A DNA stretch of 32,166 nt from Candidatus Solincola quzhuomuensis (lineage in GTDB: Bacteria; Actinomycetota; Geothermincolia; Geothermincolales; RBG-13-55-18). This document shows, one piece after another, positions 6,873 through 14,507 of the stretch. The position numbers and the translations under genes are program-made. The notes under the pieces were generated by a model. That model was not told where the DNA came from. It saw only the letters and a program-made list of their open reading frames with translations, and made no database searches. Where the stretch lies: NCBI GenBank assembly GCA_015711855.1, contig JACVJF010000020.1:1-32166 (forward strand). The letters run 5' to 3'. How positions within the stretch are numbered: the first letter of the stretch is position 1; the number at the start of each line of letters is the position of its first letter.

Positions 6873-7493
6873 TCAGAGCCCATGTTCCCGGTGGAAAGCG
6901 TCCGCCGCCGCGGCAGCTTCCGCTCCCTCCCGGAGGAGGCGGGAGATCTCTCCCCTCAGGCGCTCGATCTCCTCCACGTAGTAGGAGAGCTGTTCGGCGC
7001 TCTCCGCCAGGGGCAGCACGTCGAGGAGGTCGTAGACGGCGTTGAGAAGCCGACGGTTCATGGAAAGCGCTTCCAGTTCCTTGTCCACCGCCTGAAGGGC
7101 CAGGCGGGCATACTCGCGGTACTCACCGCCGCCTTCCGCGGCCGCCGCCTTTTCCAGGAGCTCCCGGGCATGCCCGTATCGAGATTCCAGCTCTACCACT
7201 TCCGCCAGAGCCGTCTCCGCCAGGGATTTTCCCTCGGCCAGGGTGTCCTCCACCTGGGAGTACCGGCGGCCCAGGGAGTCGAAACGCTCGTTGAGCTCGA
7301 GGAGGTCCTCGAGCAGGTTCCGGGAGGAGGAGACGATCTCCAAGGCTTCCTCCACCAGGTTACGGGCTTCGGATGTCCTCCCGCGGCAGCCCGGAAAGGC
7401 CGCCAGGAGCGCGATGACGATCAGGATCCCGAAAATTCTCCGTAGCTCCACCCCGAGCAATTCCGCTCCTCGGTCGAGCCCCGCCTTACACAT
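6873..7493 (-). CDS. putative lipoprotein of unknown function, tandem paralogue
   Basis: A 206-residue predicted lipoprotein. Hydrophobic residues (IFGILIVIALLAAFPGC) end in a cysteine at about 36, but the lipobox is atypical (F-P-G-C instead of L-A/S-G/A-C). The mature region is a long, charged, helical segment with many Leu/Glu/Arg, likely coiled coil. The MNRRLLNAV segment matches the neighbouring downstream lipoprotein. Start choice is uncertain: ATG 7493 has GGGAG 10 nt upstream, while TTG 7460 has AGGAG 5 nt upstream and gives a more compact signal peptide. It lies 82 bp before its paralogue and 162 bp after pth, so it could share the rplY-pth transcript. No function can be assigned. 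Confidence 0.78.
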   Translation of the reverse strand: MCKAGLDRGAELLGVELRRIFGILIVIALLAAFPGCRGRTSEARNLVEEALEIVSSSRNLLEDLLELNERFDSLGRRYSQVEDTLAEGKSLAETALAEVVELESRYGHARELLEKAAAAEGGGEYREYARLALQAVDKELEALSMNRRLLNAVYDLLDVLPLAESAEQLSYYVEEIERLRGEISRLLREGAEAAAAADAFHREHGL

Positions 7494-7655
7494 CGGATTT
7501 ATTCTCCCTCGGGGTGGATATCCCTGCCGGGTTTGGACCCGGTCGGTTTCGTCCCGGCGAAACGGGAGTCCAGACTACCCTGCGAGAAAACGAAGAATCC
7601 CTTTTTGCTCATTCGGCTCGCACTCCCTCGCATCCGCCGGTTCGAAAGGGCGCGT

Positions 7656-8225
7656 TCAGGGAGGGGACTTGACGTTGAAGAGGTTCATGGCCGTATCCAA
7701 CCCGTCCATGACCACCCTCTCCGCCGCTTCCGCCGCCCTCTCGCACCAGCCCAGGAACTCCTCCAATTCCTCCCCTCTCATCTCCGCGAGCACGAATTCG
7801 GCGGGGTCCATGCTCTCGGGGGGCCTACCCACGCCCACCCGCACGCGGGGGAACTCCCTGGTGCCCAGGCTTTCTATGACCGACTGCACCCCCAAGTGCC
7901 CGCCCGAGGAGCCGCCCATACGTATGCGTATGGTACCCGGTCGGAGGTCGATATCGTCGTGTACGACCAGGATGTTGCGGGGTTCCACCCCCAGTTTGCG
8001 TCGCAGCCGGCGCGCCGCCTTGCCGCTCTGGTTCATGTAGGTAAGGGGGCGGGCCAGATAAACGTCCTCGGTGTAGAAGGTGGCCGAGGCCAGGTCGTAA
8101 CCTCGGCCCCGGAAGAAGGAAGCGCCGTGTTTGCGGGCCAGTAGCTCCACGGCCCAGAAACCGGCGTTGTGGCGCGTCCATCGGTAATGTTCACCGGGAT
8201 TGCCCAAGCCCAGGATGAGAAACAT
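7656..8225 (-). CDS. pth: peptidyl-tRNA hydrolase
   Basis: Pth releases peptides from peptidyl-tRNA that has dropped off ribosomes, recycling tRNA. The 189-residue protein shows the family signatures GLGNPGEHYRWTRHNAGF (residues 6-23) with catalytic His19 and Asn9, MNQSG (64-68), HDDIDL with Asp90, and GSSGGHLG. In E. coli the last motif is GGHNGL and its Asn114 contributes to substrate binding; here that position is Leu, a mild oddity. ATG 8225 has a textbook AAGGAGG 6 nt upstream. The gene follows rplY, the pairing ctc-spoVC (pth) of Bacillus and rplY-pth of actinobacteria. A hairpin with a short U-run between the two could reduce read-through. Confidence 0.96.
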   Translation of the reverse strand: MFLILGLGNPGEHYRWTRHNAGFWAVELLARKHGASFFRGRGYDLASATFYTEDVYLARPLTYMNQSGKAARRLRRKLGVEPRNILVVHDDIDLRPGTIRIRMGGSSGGHLGVQSVIESLGTREFPRVRVGVGRPPESMDPAEFVLAEMRGEELEEFLGWCERAAEAAERVVMDGLDTAMNLFNVKSPP

Positions 8226-8240
8226 GATGTGCCTCCTTAT

Positions 8241-8262
8241 GAAAAGAGGCGGCCGCGCCGCC
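8241..8262 (-). terminator. attenuator-like hairpin between rplY and pth
   Basis: Read on the minus strand, GGCGGC, a GCG loop and GCCGCC (8262 to 8248) are followed by TCTTTTC. It lies between the rplY stop (8302) and the pth ribosome binding site, so it could terminate part of the transcript. The stem is only 6 bp but entirely G-C. Confidence 0.5.
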
Positions 8263-8301
8263 CTACCCGCAGTGCCGGTGTCACGGGAAGGTTCGAGCGG
8301 G

Positions 8302-9003
8302 CTACCCTTCCTCGGCGGGAGACTCTTCCGTGGTCTCCACCTGCTCCACGGCCTCTTCCGCGGCGGCTTCCTCCTCTCCCGAGGCCGCGGCCTCCTCCTC
8401 GGTCTCCTCGAAGAGCACGCGAACGGCACGGGCGGCCTCTCGTACCCTCTTGGGGGTGACGGCGGCCACGATCTCCTCGGGCTTGTTGAGGTATTTGACG
8501 CCTTCCAGCTTGGGCAGGTCGCTAATCCTCAGGTTCTCCTTGAGATTTAGATGAGAGACGTCCACCTCGATATAGTCGGGCAGGTCCTTGGGTAGGCACT
8601 GGACATGCACCTGGTAGAGATAATGGTTGAGGATGCCGCCGGCCCGCACGCCCACCGGCTCGCCCACGAAGCGGAGGTGGACCAACGCCTGCAGCTCCTC
8701 GTCGGCGTGGATCTTCTGCAGGTCAACGTGGAGGATGTGGTCCTTTATGGGGTCGCGCTGCACTTCCTTGACCACTACGGTGTGTTCTCCGTCCTCCGCC
8801 CCCTCTATCCTCAACCTGAGGAGGCCGTGCAGCCCTCTTTCCCGGCGCAGGGCGGCGAGGAAGGACCTCTCCTCCAGGGCGAGCAGGACGGGGTCGAAAC
8901 GGTGACCGTAGAGCACCGCGGGTATAAGGCCGGAACGGCGCAAGCGCTTAGCCGCTTGCTTTCCCTTATCCGACCGGGGAACGGCCGTCAGTTCCATCTG
9001 CAT
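8302..9003 (-). CDS. rplY: 50S ribosomal protein L25/general stress protein Ctc, two-domain form
   Basis: A 233-residue L25 of the TL5/CTC type, which binds 5S rRNA in the large ribosomal subunit. The N-terminal beta-barrel domain (about residues 3-92) contains GLIPAVLYG and a VVVKEVQRDPIKDHILHVDL stretch; a second beta domain follows (VGVRAGGILN, YIEVDVS, NLKENLRISDL). The last 40 or so residues are an acidic Glu/Ala-rich tail typical of actinobacterial versions. ATG 9003 is chosen with GAGG 8 nt upstream; the open frame begins at 9066, within the promoter, so the longer start is excluded. It is first in the minus-strand block with pth. Confidence 0.95.
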   Translation of the reverse strand: MQMELTAVPRSDKGKQAAKRLRRSGLIPAVLYGHRFDPVLLALEERSFLAALRRERGLHGLLRLRIEGAEDGEHTVVVKEVQRDPIKDHILHVDLQKIHADEELQALVHLRFVGEPVGVRAGGILNHYLYQVHVQCLPKDLPDYIEVDVSHLNLKENLRISDLPKLEGVKYLNKPEEIVAAVTPKRVREAARAVRVLFEETEEEAAASGEEEAAAEEAVEQVETTEESPAEEG

Positions 9004-9065
9004 CTCCGACACCTCTCGTCTATGAGTCATGCCCGTTTCCGCCGTCCGGCGGAGACAACTAAACA

Positions 9066-9094
9066 ATTATAGGTAAAGGGCACCCTCCCTGCAA
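9066..9094 (-). promoter_or_regulatory. promoter of the rplY-pth block
   Basis: On the minus strand, TTGCAG (9094 to 9089), a 17-bp spacer and a perfect TATAAT (9071 to 9066) precede rplY by about 60 nt. The -35 matches only the first three consensus bases, but spacing and -10 are ideal. Confidence 0.65.
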
Positions 9095-9623
9095 CAGCGA
9101 TGGGCGGTCCATCCACTTCTCTCCCATCGGGGCCGATCGAGTCATCACTTTTCGGAGCTCTTGTGATATTAGCGATTAACGGGCGGCCGAGGCTATGCTA
9201 CTTAAAAGGCGCCGTGATAACACGAAGCCCTTGGACTTACGCCTACGGCCACGCAGCTTCCGGGGGTGGGCTAAGGTTACTCCGAGAATCCGGGGTCCCT
9301 TGGAAGAATGTATTTTGGGGATCCCCAACTATGGGAGTGGGCTAAGGTTATTCCAATAAACCGGGATCCCTGCCCGAGGATCTTGGTCTCTTCCGGGAGG
9401 TAAAAGCCGGCAAAGAAGCTCCCGTTCCGACATGATAGGCGGGATGTCATGCACTCCGTAGTAGATGGGGGTTAGAATTAAGGTAGGCCTGGGTGCTGCG
9501 CGCCGAGGCCCTTTAGTCCTGCCTAAAAATCTTACGGGCCCCGCGGACGGGCGGAGGCACGGGCGCACCGCACGCCGAGGCGACGAACGCGAGAGCATAA
9601 CGCCGGAGGTAAGACGAGAGAGC
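9072..9623. other. long noncoding gap between rplY and mfd
   Basis: About 550 bp without a convincing gene. The left part holds the rplY promoter and a moderately AT-rich stretch (9160-9240). The middle holds two copies of a 35-bp repeat and a palindrome, listed separately. The right part (9480-9620) is G/C-rich and leads to mfd. A short open frame at 9100-9345 has no ribosome binding site and no protein-like composition. TAGAAT at 9473-9478 could be a -10 for mfd but lacks a good -35. Confidence 0.6.
9266..9371. repeat. 35-bp direct repeat (two copies, 71-bp period) with intervening palindrome
   Basis: Copy 1 spans 9266-9300 and copy 2 spans 9337-9371; they match at 30 of 35 positions. Both begin GTGGGCTAAGGTTA and end CCGGGRTCCCT. 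Between them is the perfect 14-bp palindrome TTGGGGATCCCCAA at 9315-9328. The role is unknown: paired regulator sites, a structured RNA, or a remnant of a small repeat element are all possible. Confidence 0.7.
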
Positions 9624-12600
9624 ATGGGGGAGGAGATCCTAAAGAGGTTGTGTCGAGCGGTTGAGGCGAACCTGGACGGCAAGCTCCCCGACCCGTTCCC
9701 GGAGAAAGGACGTTTCGTCATCCGAGCGGGAGAGGAGACCCACCCTTTCCTGATCGCCCTCCTCTTCCCACGTTTCCGAGGCACGCTGCTCCTGGCCGTG
9801 CCGGGAAGGGATGCCGTGGAGGAGATGACGGAAACCCTGCGGGAACTCCTTCCGGGAGTAAGGGTGGCGGAGCTTCCCTGCCGGGAACTGGCCATAGCCG
9901 GGGAAAAGGGTGAGGACCCCGAGGCGGTATCCTTGCGGGCCAGGGCTCTGGAGATGCTTTTTAGGGGGACCCGCTCCGTGGTGGTCTGCGAGGCCCGCAC
10001 CCTCGGCCATCCCTTCTCCATCGGCGCGACGATCAGGCCCCTCCGCCTGCGGGTAGGGGAGGCAGCCGACCGGGAAGAGGTTCTGGATCGCTTGGTGGAG
10101 ATGGGTTACCAGAGGGAGTACCTGGTGGAGGGAAGGGGTCAGTTCGCCGTGCGCGGGGGCATTCTGGACGTCTTCGACCCGGGCTTGGAGGCCCCGGTGC
10201 GGGTGGAGCTCCTCGGGGACTTGGTGGAGAGGATGCGTCTCTTCAACCCCATAGATCAGCGCTCGACGAGGTCGGTGGAGGAGGTGGAGATCTATCCGGT
10301 CAAGGCGGAGGAGGTGGAAAAGGGCATCACGCCCCTGGAAATGCTGGGAGAGGGAGGCGCGGCGTTCATCGTCCAGCCGACCCTCTGCCGGCAGGGATGG
10401 AGGGAGGAAGGCGCAAACCTACCCATCTTACTGGAAGGAATTGCCGGAAAAGTCCCGGTGGTGGAACTGGACTCCATGGCCGGAGCGGCCCACCTCCACC
10501 TGTCGGCCATGGCCGCGGGCGAATACGGGGGCCGCGTAAGGGAGTTCGTGGAGGATATAAGGGAACTATTGAGGGACGGCTGGGAAGCGGTGGTTTTCCT
10601 GGAGTCGGAGGGGCGCAGGGACAGGCTGCGGGAGGTGCTGGCGGAAGAGGACGTTTTTGTTGTAAAGGAGGGGATACCCGGGCCCGGTTCGGTTAGGCTT
10701 TCCGTCCGCAGATGGGGACACGGCTTCCGACTACCCGCCACCCGGACGGCTCTCTTCACCGAGCGGGACATCTTCGGCCGCTTAAAGCCTCGGGTGAGGG
10801 TCTCTTCGTCGCCTACGGGTCGGCCTGTGGAGGGCTGGTGGGACCTGGAAGAAGGGGACTACGTCGTACACGTCAACCACGGCGTGGCCGTATACGGGGG
10901 CCTGGTGGAGCGGGAGGTGGAGGGGGCGACAAGGGAGTACCTCGTGCTGCGCTACGGGGGAGGGGACGTGCTCTACGTCCCTACGGACCGCATCGACCTG
11001 GTACACCGCTACGTGGGCGCGGAAAAACCGGAGATTCACCGCCTTTCCGGCCACCACTGGAGGAGGGTCAAGCGCCGGGCCCGGGCCTCGGCCAGGGAGA
11101 TGGCCTTGGATCTGCTGCGCCTCTACGCGGAGCGCATGGCAAGCGAGGGCCATGCTTTCTCTCCCGACGATCCCTGGCAAAGGGAACTGGAGGATTCCTT
11201 CCCCTATGTGGAGACCCCCGACCAGGAAAGAGCCATCCGGGAGGTCAAGGAGGACATGGAGAAACCGATTCCCATGGACCGCCTGGTCTACGGGGATGTG
11301 GGCTACGGAAAGACGGAGGTGGCCGTGCGGGCGGCTTTCAAGGCGGTCATGGACGGCAAGCAGGTAGCGGTCTTGGTGCCCACCACCGTCCTGGCCCAAC
11401 AGCATTACCGGACCTTCACCGAGCGCTTCCAGCCCTTCCCCGTGCGGGTGGAGGTCCTCTCCCGCTTCCGCGGCAACCGGGAGCAGCGGGAGATATTGGA
11501 AAAGATAGCCAGCGGGGAAGTGGACGTGATCATAGGCACCCACCGCCTCCTCCAGGACGACGTGCGCCCGGCCGACCTGGGCCTGGTCATCGTGGACGAG
11601 GAGCACCGTTTCGGGGTGGCTCAGAAGGAGAAGCTCAAGGCCCTACGACGCAGCGTGGACGTGCTGACCCTCACCGCCACCCCCATCCCCCGCACCTTGC
11701 AGATGTCCCTTTCGGGGATCCGCGACATGAGCATCATGGACACCCCCATCGAGGACCGACACGCGGTGATCACTTCCGTGGGGCCCTTCGACGAGAGGCT
11801 CGTCCAGGAGGCTATCCGGAGAGAGCTGGCGCGGGAGGGGCAGGTCTTCTACGTTCACAACCGGGTGCAGACTATCGAGGAGGCCGCCCGTAGGATGAGG
11901 GAACTGGTCCCGGAAGCCCGGGTGGTGGTGGGGCACGGACAGATGAGCGAGGGGAGGCTGGAGCGGGTGATGGAGGACTTCATCTCCCGCCGCGCCGACG
12001 TGCTGGTGTGCACCACCATCGTGGAATCGGGCTTGGACATACCCAACGTGAACACCCTCATCGTGGACGGTGCGGAGAACCTGGGCCTCTCGCAGCTCTA
12101 CCACCTGCGGGGGAGGATCGGGCGCGGAAACCGTCAGGCTTACGCCTTTTTCCTCTTCCGTCCCGACGGGCTCGTGACCGAGGGGGCCGCCCTGAGGCTG
12201 AAGGTCATACGCGATTTCTCGGAGCTGGGCTCGGGGCTGCGGGTGGCCCTCAAGGATCTGGAGATAAGGGGAGCCGGGAACCTGCTGGGACCGGAGCAGC
12301 ACGGTCACGTGGAAGCGGTTGGCTTCGAGCTCTACTGCCGGATGCTGGCCGAAGCGGTGGACGAGCTACGGGGGGTGAGGAGGCCCCGGGGCTCCAAGGT
12401 GACCATCGACCTACCCATCCCCGCCTACGTACCCGAGGAATACGTGTCGCGGACTTCCCGCCGCATCGAGATATACCGGCGGCTGGGAGAGGCGGAGAGC
12501 GAGGAAGAGATCGCCTCCTTGGAAGGGGAGGTGAGGGACCGCTACGGTCCCCCGCCGCCGGAGGTGGACAACCTCTTCGCCGCGGCACGTCTCCGACTGG

Positions 12601-12938
12601 TCTGCCTCGAAGTGGGGGTAAGGGAGGTGGGAAGGTCCGGCGAGGAGGTGGTGATCCGCCTGGGAAGTCGAGGTGCCGCCAGGTCCCGCGAGCTCGTGTC
12701 CGAGGCCCAGCGCAAGGGCCATCCCTGGAACAGGGCCCGCCTCCGCGGAGCCCTCCAGGAGATCGTGCTCTCCTTCCCCCCCGGATCCTGGGCGAGCGGG
12801 GGAAAGGAAAACGTGGAGGCCATACGCAGGTGGCTGGCAGGGCCTGCAGCCCGTGCCGAGGTTGCCCCCCGTCACGCCGGTCAGCATAATGGCCTTGGCG
12901 GGCGCAAGGACGAAATTTCCTCCCCGCGGAGGGGATGA
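9624..12938 (+). CDS. mfd: transcription-repair coupling factor Mfd
   Basis: Mfd displaces RNA polymerase stalled at DNA lesions and recruits UvrA. The 1104-residue protein has the UvrB-like N-terminal modules, the RNA polymerase-interaction domain (YVVHVNHGVAVYGGL, near residue 413), and a RecG-like superfamily 2 motor: Walker A GDVGYGKTEVA (about 556), DEEH box (658), LTATPIPRTL (about 685), TTIVESGLDIPNV and LRGRIGRG (about 828). The TRCF C-terminal domain ends near residue 1070, and about 35 extra low-complexity residues follow. ATG 9624 is the first codon with family-like sequence; GGAGGT is 14 nt upstream, which is rather far, and the open frame extends back to 9465 without recognisable homology. 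mazG follows 19 bp later, the same order as in Bacillus and Mycobacterium. Confidence 0.96.
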   Translation: MGEEILKRLCRAVEANLDGKLPDPFPEKGRFVIRAGEETHPFLIALLFPRFRGTLLLAVPGRDAVEEMTETLRELLPGVRVAELPCRELAIAGEKGEDPEAVSLRARALEMLFRGTRSVVVCEARTLGHPFSIGATIRPLRLRVGEAADREEVLDRLVEMGYQREYLVEGRGQFAVRGGILDVFDPGLEAPVRVELLGDLVERMRLFNPIDQRSTRSVEEVEIYPVKAEEVEKGITPLEMLGEGGAAFIVQPTLCRQGWREEGANLPILLEGIAGKVPVVELDSMAGAAHLHLSAMAAGEYGGRVREFVEDIRELLRDGWEAVVFLESEGRRDRLREVLAEEDVFVVKEGIPGPGSVRLSVRRWGHGFRLPATRTALFTERDIFGRLKPRVRVSSSPTGRPVEGWWDLEEGDYVVHVNHGVAVYGGLVEREVEGATREYLVLRYGGGDVLYVPTDRIDLVHRYVGAEKPEIHRLSGHHWRRVKRRARASAREMALDLLRLYAERMASEGHAFSPDDPWQRELEDSFPYVETPDQERAIREVKEDMEKPIPMDRLVYGDVGYGKTEVAVRAAFKAVMDGKQVAVLVPTTVLAQQHYRTFTERFQPFPVRVEVLSRFRGNREQREILEKIASGEVDVIIGTHRLLQDDVRPADLGLVIVDEEHRFGVAQKEKLKALRRSVDVLTLTATPIPRTLQMSLSGIRDMSIMDTPIEDRHAVITSVGPFDERLVQEAIRRELAREGQVFYVHNRVQTIEEAARRMRELVPEARVVVGHGQMSEGRLERVMEDFISRRADVLVCTTIVESGLDIPNVNTLIVDGAENLGLSQLYHLRGRIGRGNRQAYAFFLFRPDGLVTEGAALRLKVIRDFSELGSGLRVALKDLEIRGAGNLLGPEQHGHVEAVGFELYCRMLAEAVDELRGVRRPRGSKVTIDLPIPAYVPEEYVSRTSRRIEIYRRLGEAESEEEIASLEGEVRDRYGPPPPEVDNLFAAARLRLVCLEVGVREVGRSGEEVVIRLGSRGAARSRELVSEAQRKGHPWNRARLRGALQEIVLSFPPGSWASGGKENVEAIRRWLAGPAARAEVAPRHAGQHNGLGGRKDEISSPRRG

Positions 12939-12957
12939 AGGATGACGGGAGAAGGCG

Positions 12958-14406
12958 ATGAAGGGAGATAGGCCGCTGGTCCATGTGGTGGGCCTGGGTC
13001 CGGGCGATGCGGGTTTGATCACCTTGGAGAGCTGGAAAATAATGGAAGATTGCGGCGAGGTGCTTTTGCGCACCGAAAGGCATCCCGGCGTGGAAGAGCT
13101 CCGGCGGCGGGGCATGCGCCTTGTTTTCCTGGACCGCTTCTACGAGGAGGCGGAGACCCTGGAGGAGGCCTACCGCGGGATGGTCGAAGAGATAGTGCGC
13201 CGGGCGAAGGAGCAAGGGATGACGTGTTACGGTGTCCCCGGGCACCCCCTGGTGGCAGAGAGAACCGTCCAGTTGCTCCTGGAGAGGGACGTGGAGGTGC
13301 TCCTGCACAACGCGGTCAGTTTCTTCGATGCGGTCATCGCCGCCATACGGCGGGACGCCCTGGAAGGGACGTTGCTCTTGGACGGGGAGAGGTTGGCCTC
13401 GGGGGAGGTACGGGTGACGGATCCCAGGGTGGGCGTCATGCTGGCCCAGGTGGACACGCGCTTAAAGGCATCGGAGATAAAGACGTTCCTCCTGGAGGTC
13501 TACCCTCCTTCCCATCCCTTGCAGGTGGTAAAGGCCGCCGGCACCCCAGAGGAGACGTTGGAGACGCTCACCCTGGAAGAACTGGACCGCGCCGATCGCT
13601 TCGACCACCTGACCACCGTATGGGTACCCCCGCTTCCCGAGGCGGAGATCAGCGACTTCCGAAGGCTCCTGGACATAGTGGCTAAGCTGCGCGGACCGGA
13701 GGGATGTCCTTGGGATCGCAAGCAGACCCACGAATCCCTGGCCCGCCACATGGTAGAGGAAGCTCACGAAGCGGTGGACGCCATACGCCACGGGGACTGG
13801 GATCACCTCGCGGAGGAGCTGGGCGACCTGCTGCTGCAGGTGGTCCTGCACGCCCAGCTGGGCGCCGAGGAGGGCACTTTCGAGATAGGGGACGTGCTAC
13901 GCTGCATTGTCGAGAAGTTGGTGAGGCGTCACCCCCACGTCTTCGGCGAGGTAGATCTGCGCACGGCGGAGGAAGTGGTCTCGCGGTGGGAGAAGATAAA
14001 GGCCGAGGAAAGGGGCGAGCCCTCCCTTCTGGAGGGCATATCCGAGGGATTGCCTTCCTTGGTGTACGCCTACAAACTGCAGACGCGGGCGGCTCGTGTG
14101 GGCTTCGACTGGAGAACGAAGGAGGACGTGCTGCCCAAGCTCCGCGAGGAATTGGAGGAGGTGGAGGAGGCCCTCCTTAAAGGGGACGAGGTGGAGGAGG
14201 AGCTCGGCGACCTCCTCTTCACCCTGGTCAACGTGTGCCGACATTTCCGGGTGGACCCGGAGCTTGCCCTGCGGCGCTCGGCCCGCAAGTTCGCCCGCCG
14301 CTTCCGGGAAATGGAGTCGCGTAGCCGCGAAAAAGGGATTTCCCTGGAGGACTTGGACCTGGAGGAACTGGACTGCCTGTGGGAGGGGTCAAAGGAGGAG
14401 GGCTGA
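12958..14406 (+). CDS. mazG: MazG-family nucleoside triphosphate pyrophosphohydrolase fused to a tetrapyrrole-methylase-like domain (YabN type)
   Basis: A 482-residue two-part protein like Bacillus YabN. Residues 1-225 resemble the tetrapyrrole (corrin/porphyrin) methylase fold, with VVGLGPGDAGLITLE at the N-terminus and GVPGHPLVAE near 92. Residues 235-482 are MazG: LRGPEGCPWDRKQTHESL (245-262), a helix with the metal-binding acidic residues EEAHEAVDAI, EELGDLLLQVVLHAQ (287-301), and a second MazG-like repeat with EELGDLLFTLVNVCRH (about 415-430). MazG hydrolyses NTPs or aberrant dNTPs to monophosphates; the role of the methylase-like half in YabN proteins is unclear. ATG 12958 has GAAGG just upstream, 19 bp after mfd, so the two probably form an operon. 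Confidence 0.94.
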   Translation: MKGDRPLVHVVGLGPGDAGLITLESWKIMEDCGEVLLRTERHPGVEELRRRGMRLVFLDRFYEEAETLEEAYRGMVEEIVRRAKEQGMTCYGVPGHPLVAERTVQLLLERDVEVLLHNAVSFFDAVIAAIRRDALEGTLLLDGERLASGEVRVTDPRVGVMLAQVDTRLKASEIKTFLLEVYPPSHPLQVVKAAGTPEETLETLTLEELDRADRFDHLTTVWVPPLPEAEISDFRRLLDIVAKLRGPEGCPWDRKQTHESLARHMVEEAHEAVDAIRHGDWDHLAEELGDLLLQVVLHAQLGAEEGTFEIGDVLRCIVEKLVRRHPHVFGEVDLRTAEEVVSRWEKIKAEERGEPSLLEGISEGLPSLVYAYKLQTRAARVGFDWRTKEDVLPKLREELEEVEEALLKGDEVEEELGDLLFTLVNVCRHFRVDPELALRRSARKFARRFREMESRSREKGISLEDLDLEELDCLWEGSKEEG

Positions 14407-14507
14407 AAAGCCGTTGGCGACGCGGTCGAGGGGATGGGTAAGGGACGGCACGCGAGAGGCGGTGCCGGGGATACGTGTCTGACTCGGAGAGGTGCGGGAG
14501 GTAGACG

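Noticed and set aside
7494-7655. Promoter or terminator between pth and the lipoproteins
   Set aside because: A 6-bp inverted repeat (CCGGGT and ACCCGG, 7527-7542) is present, but with no U-run or plausible -10/-35 pair.
9100-9345. Short plus-strand open frame in the rplY-mfd gap
   Set aside because: No ribosome binding site, biased composition, and overlap with the direct repeats; treated as noncoding.
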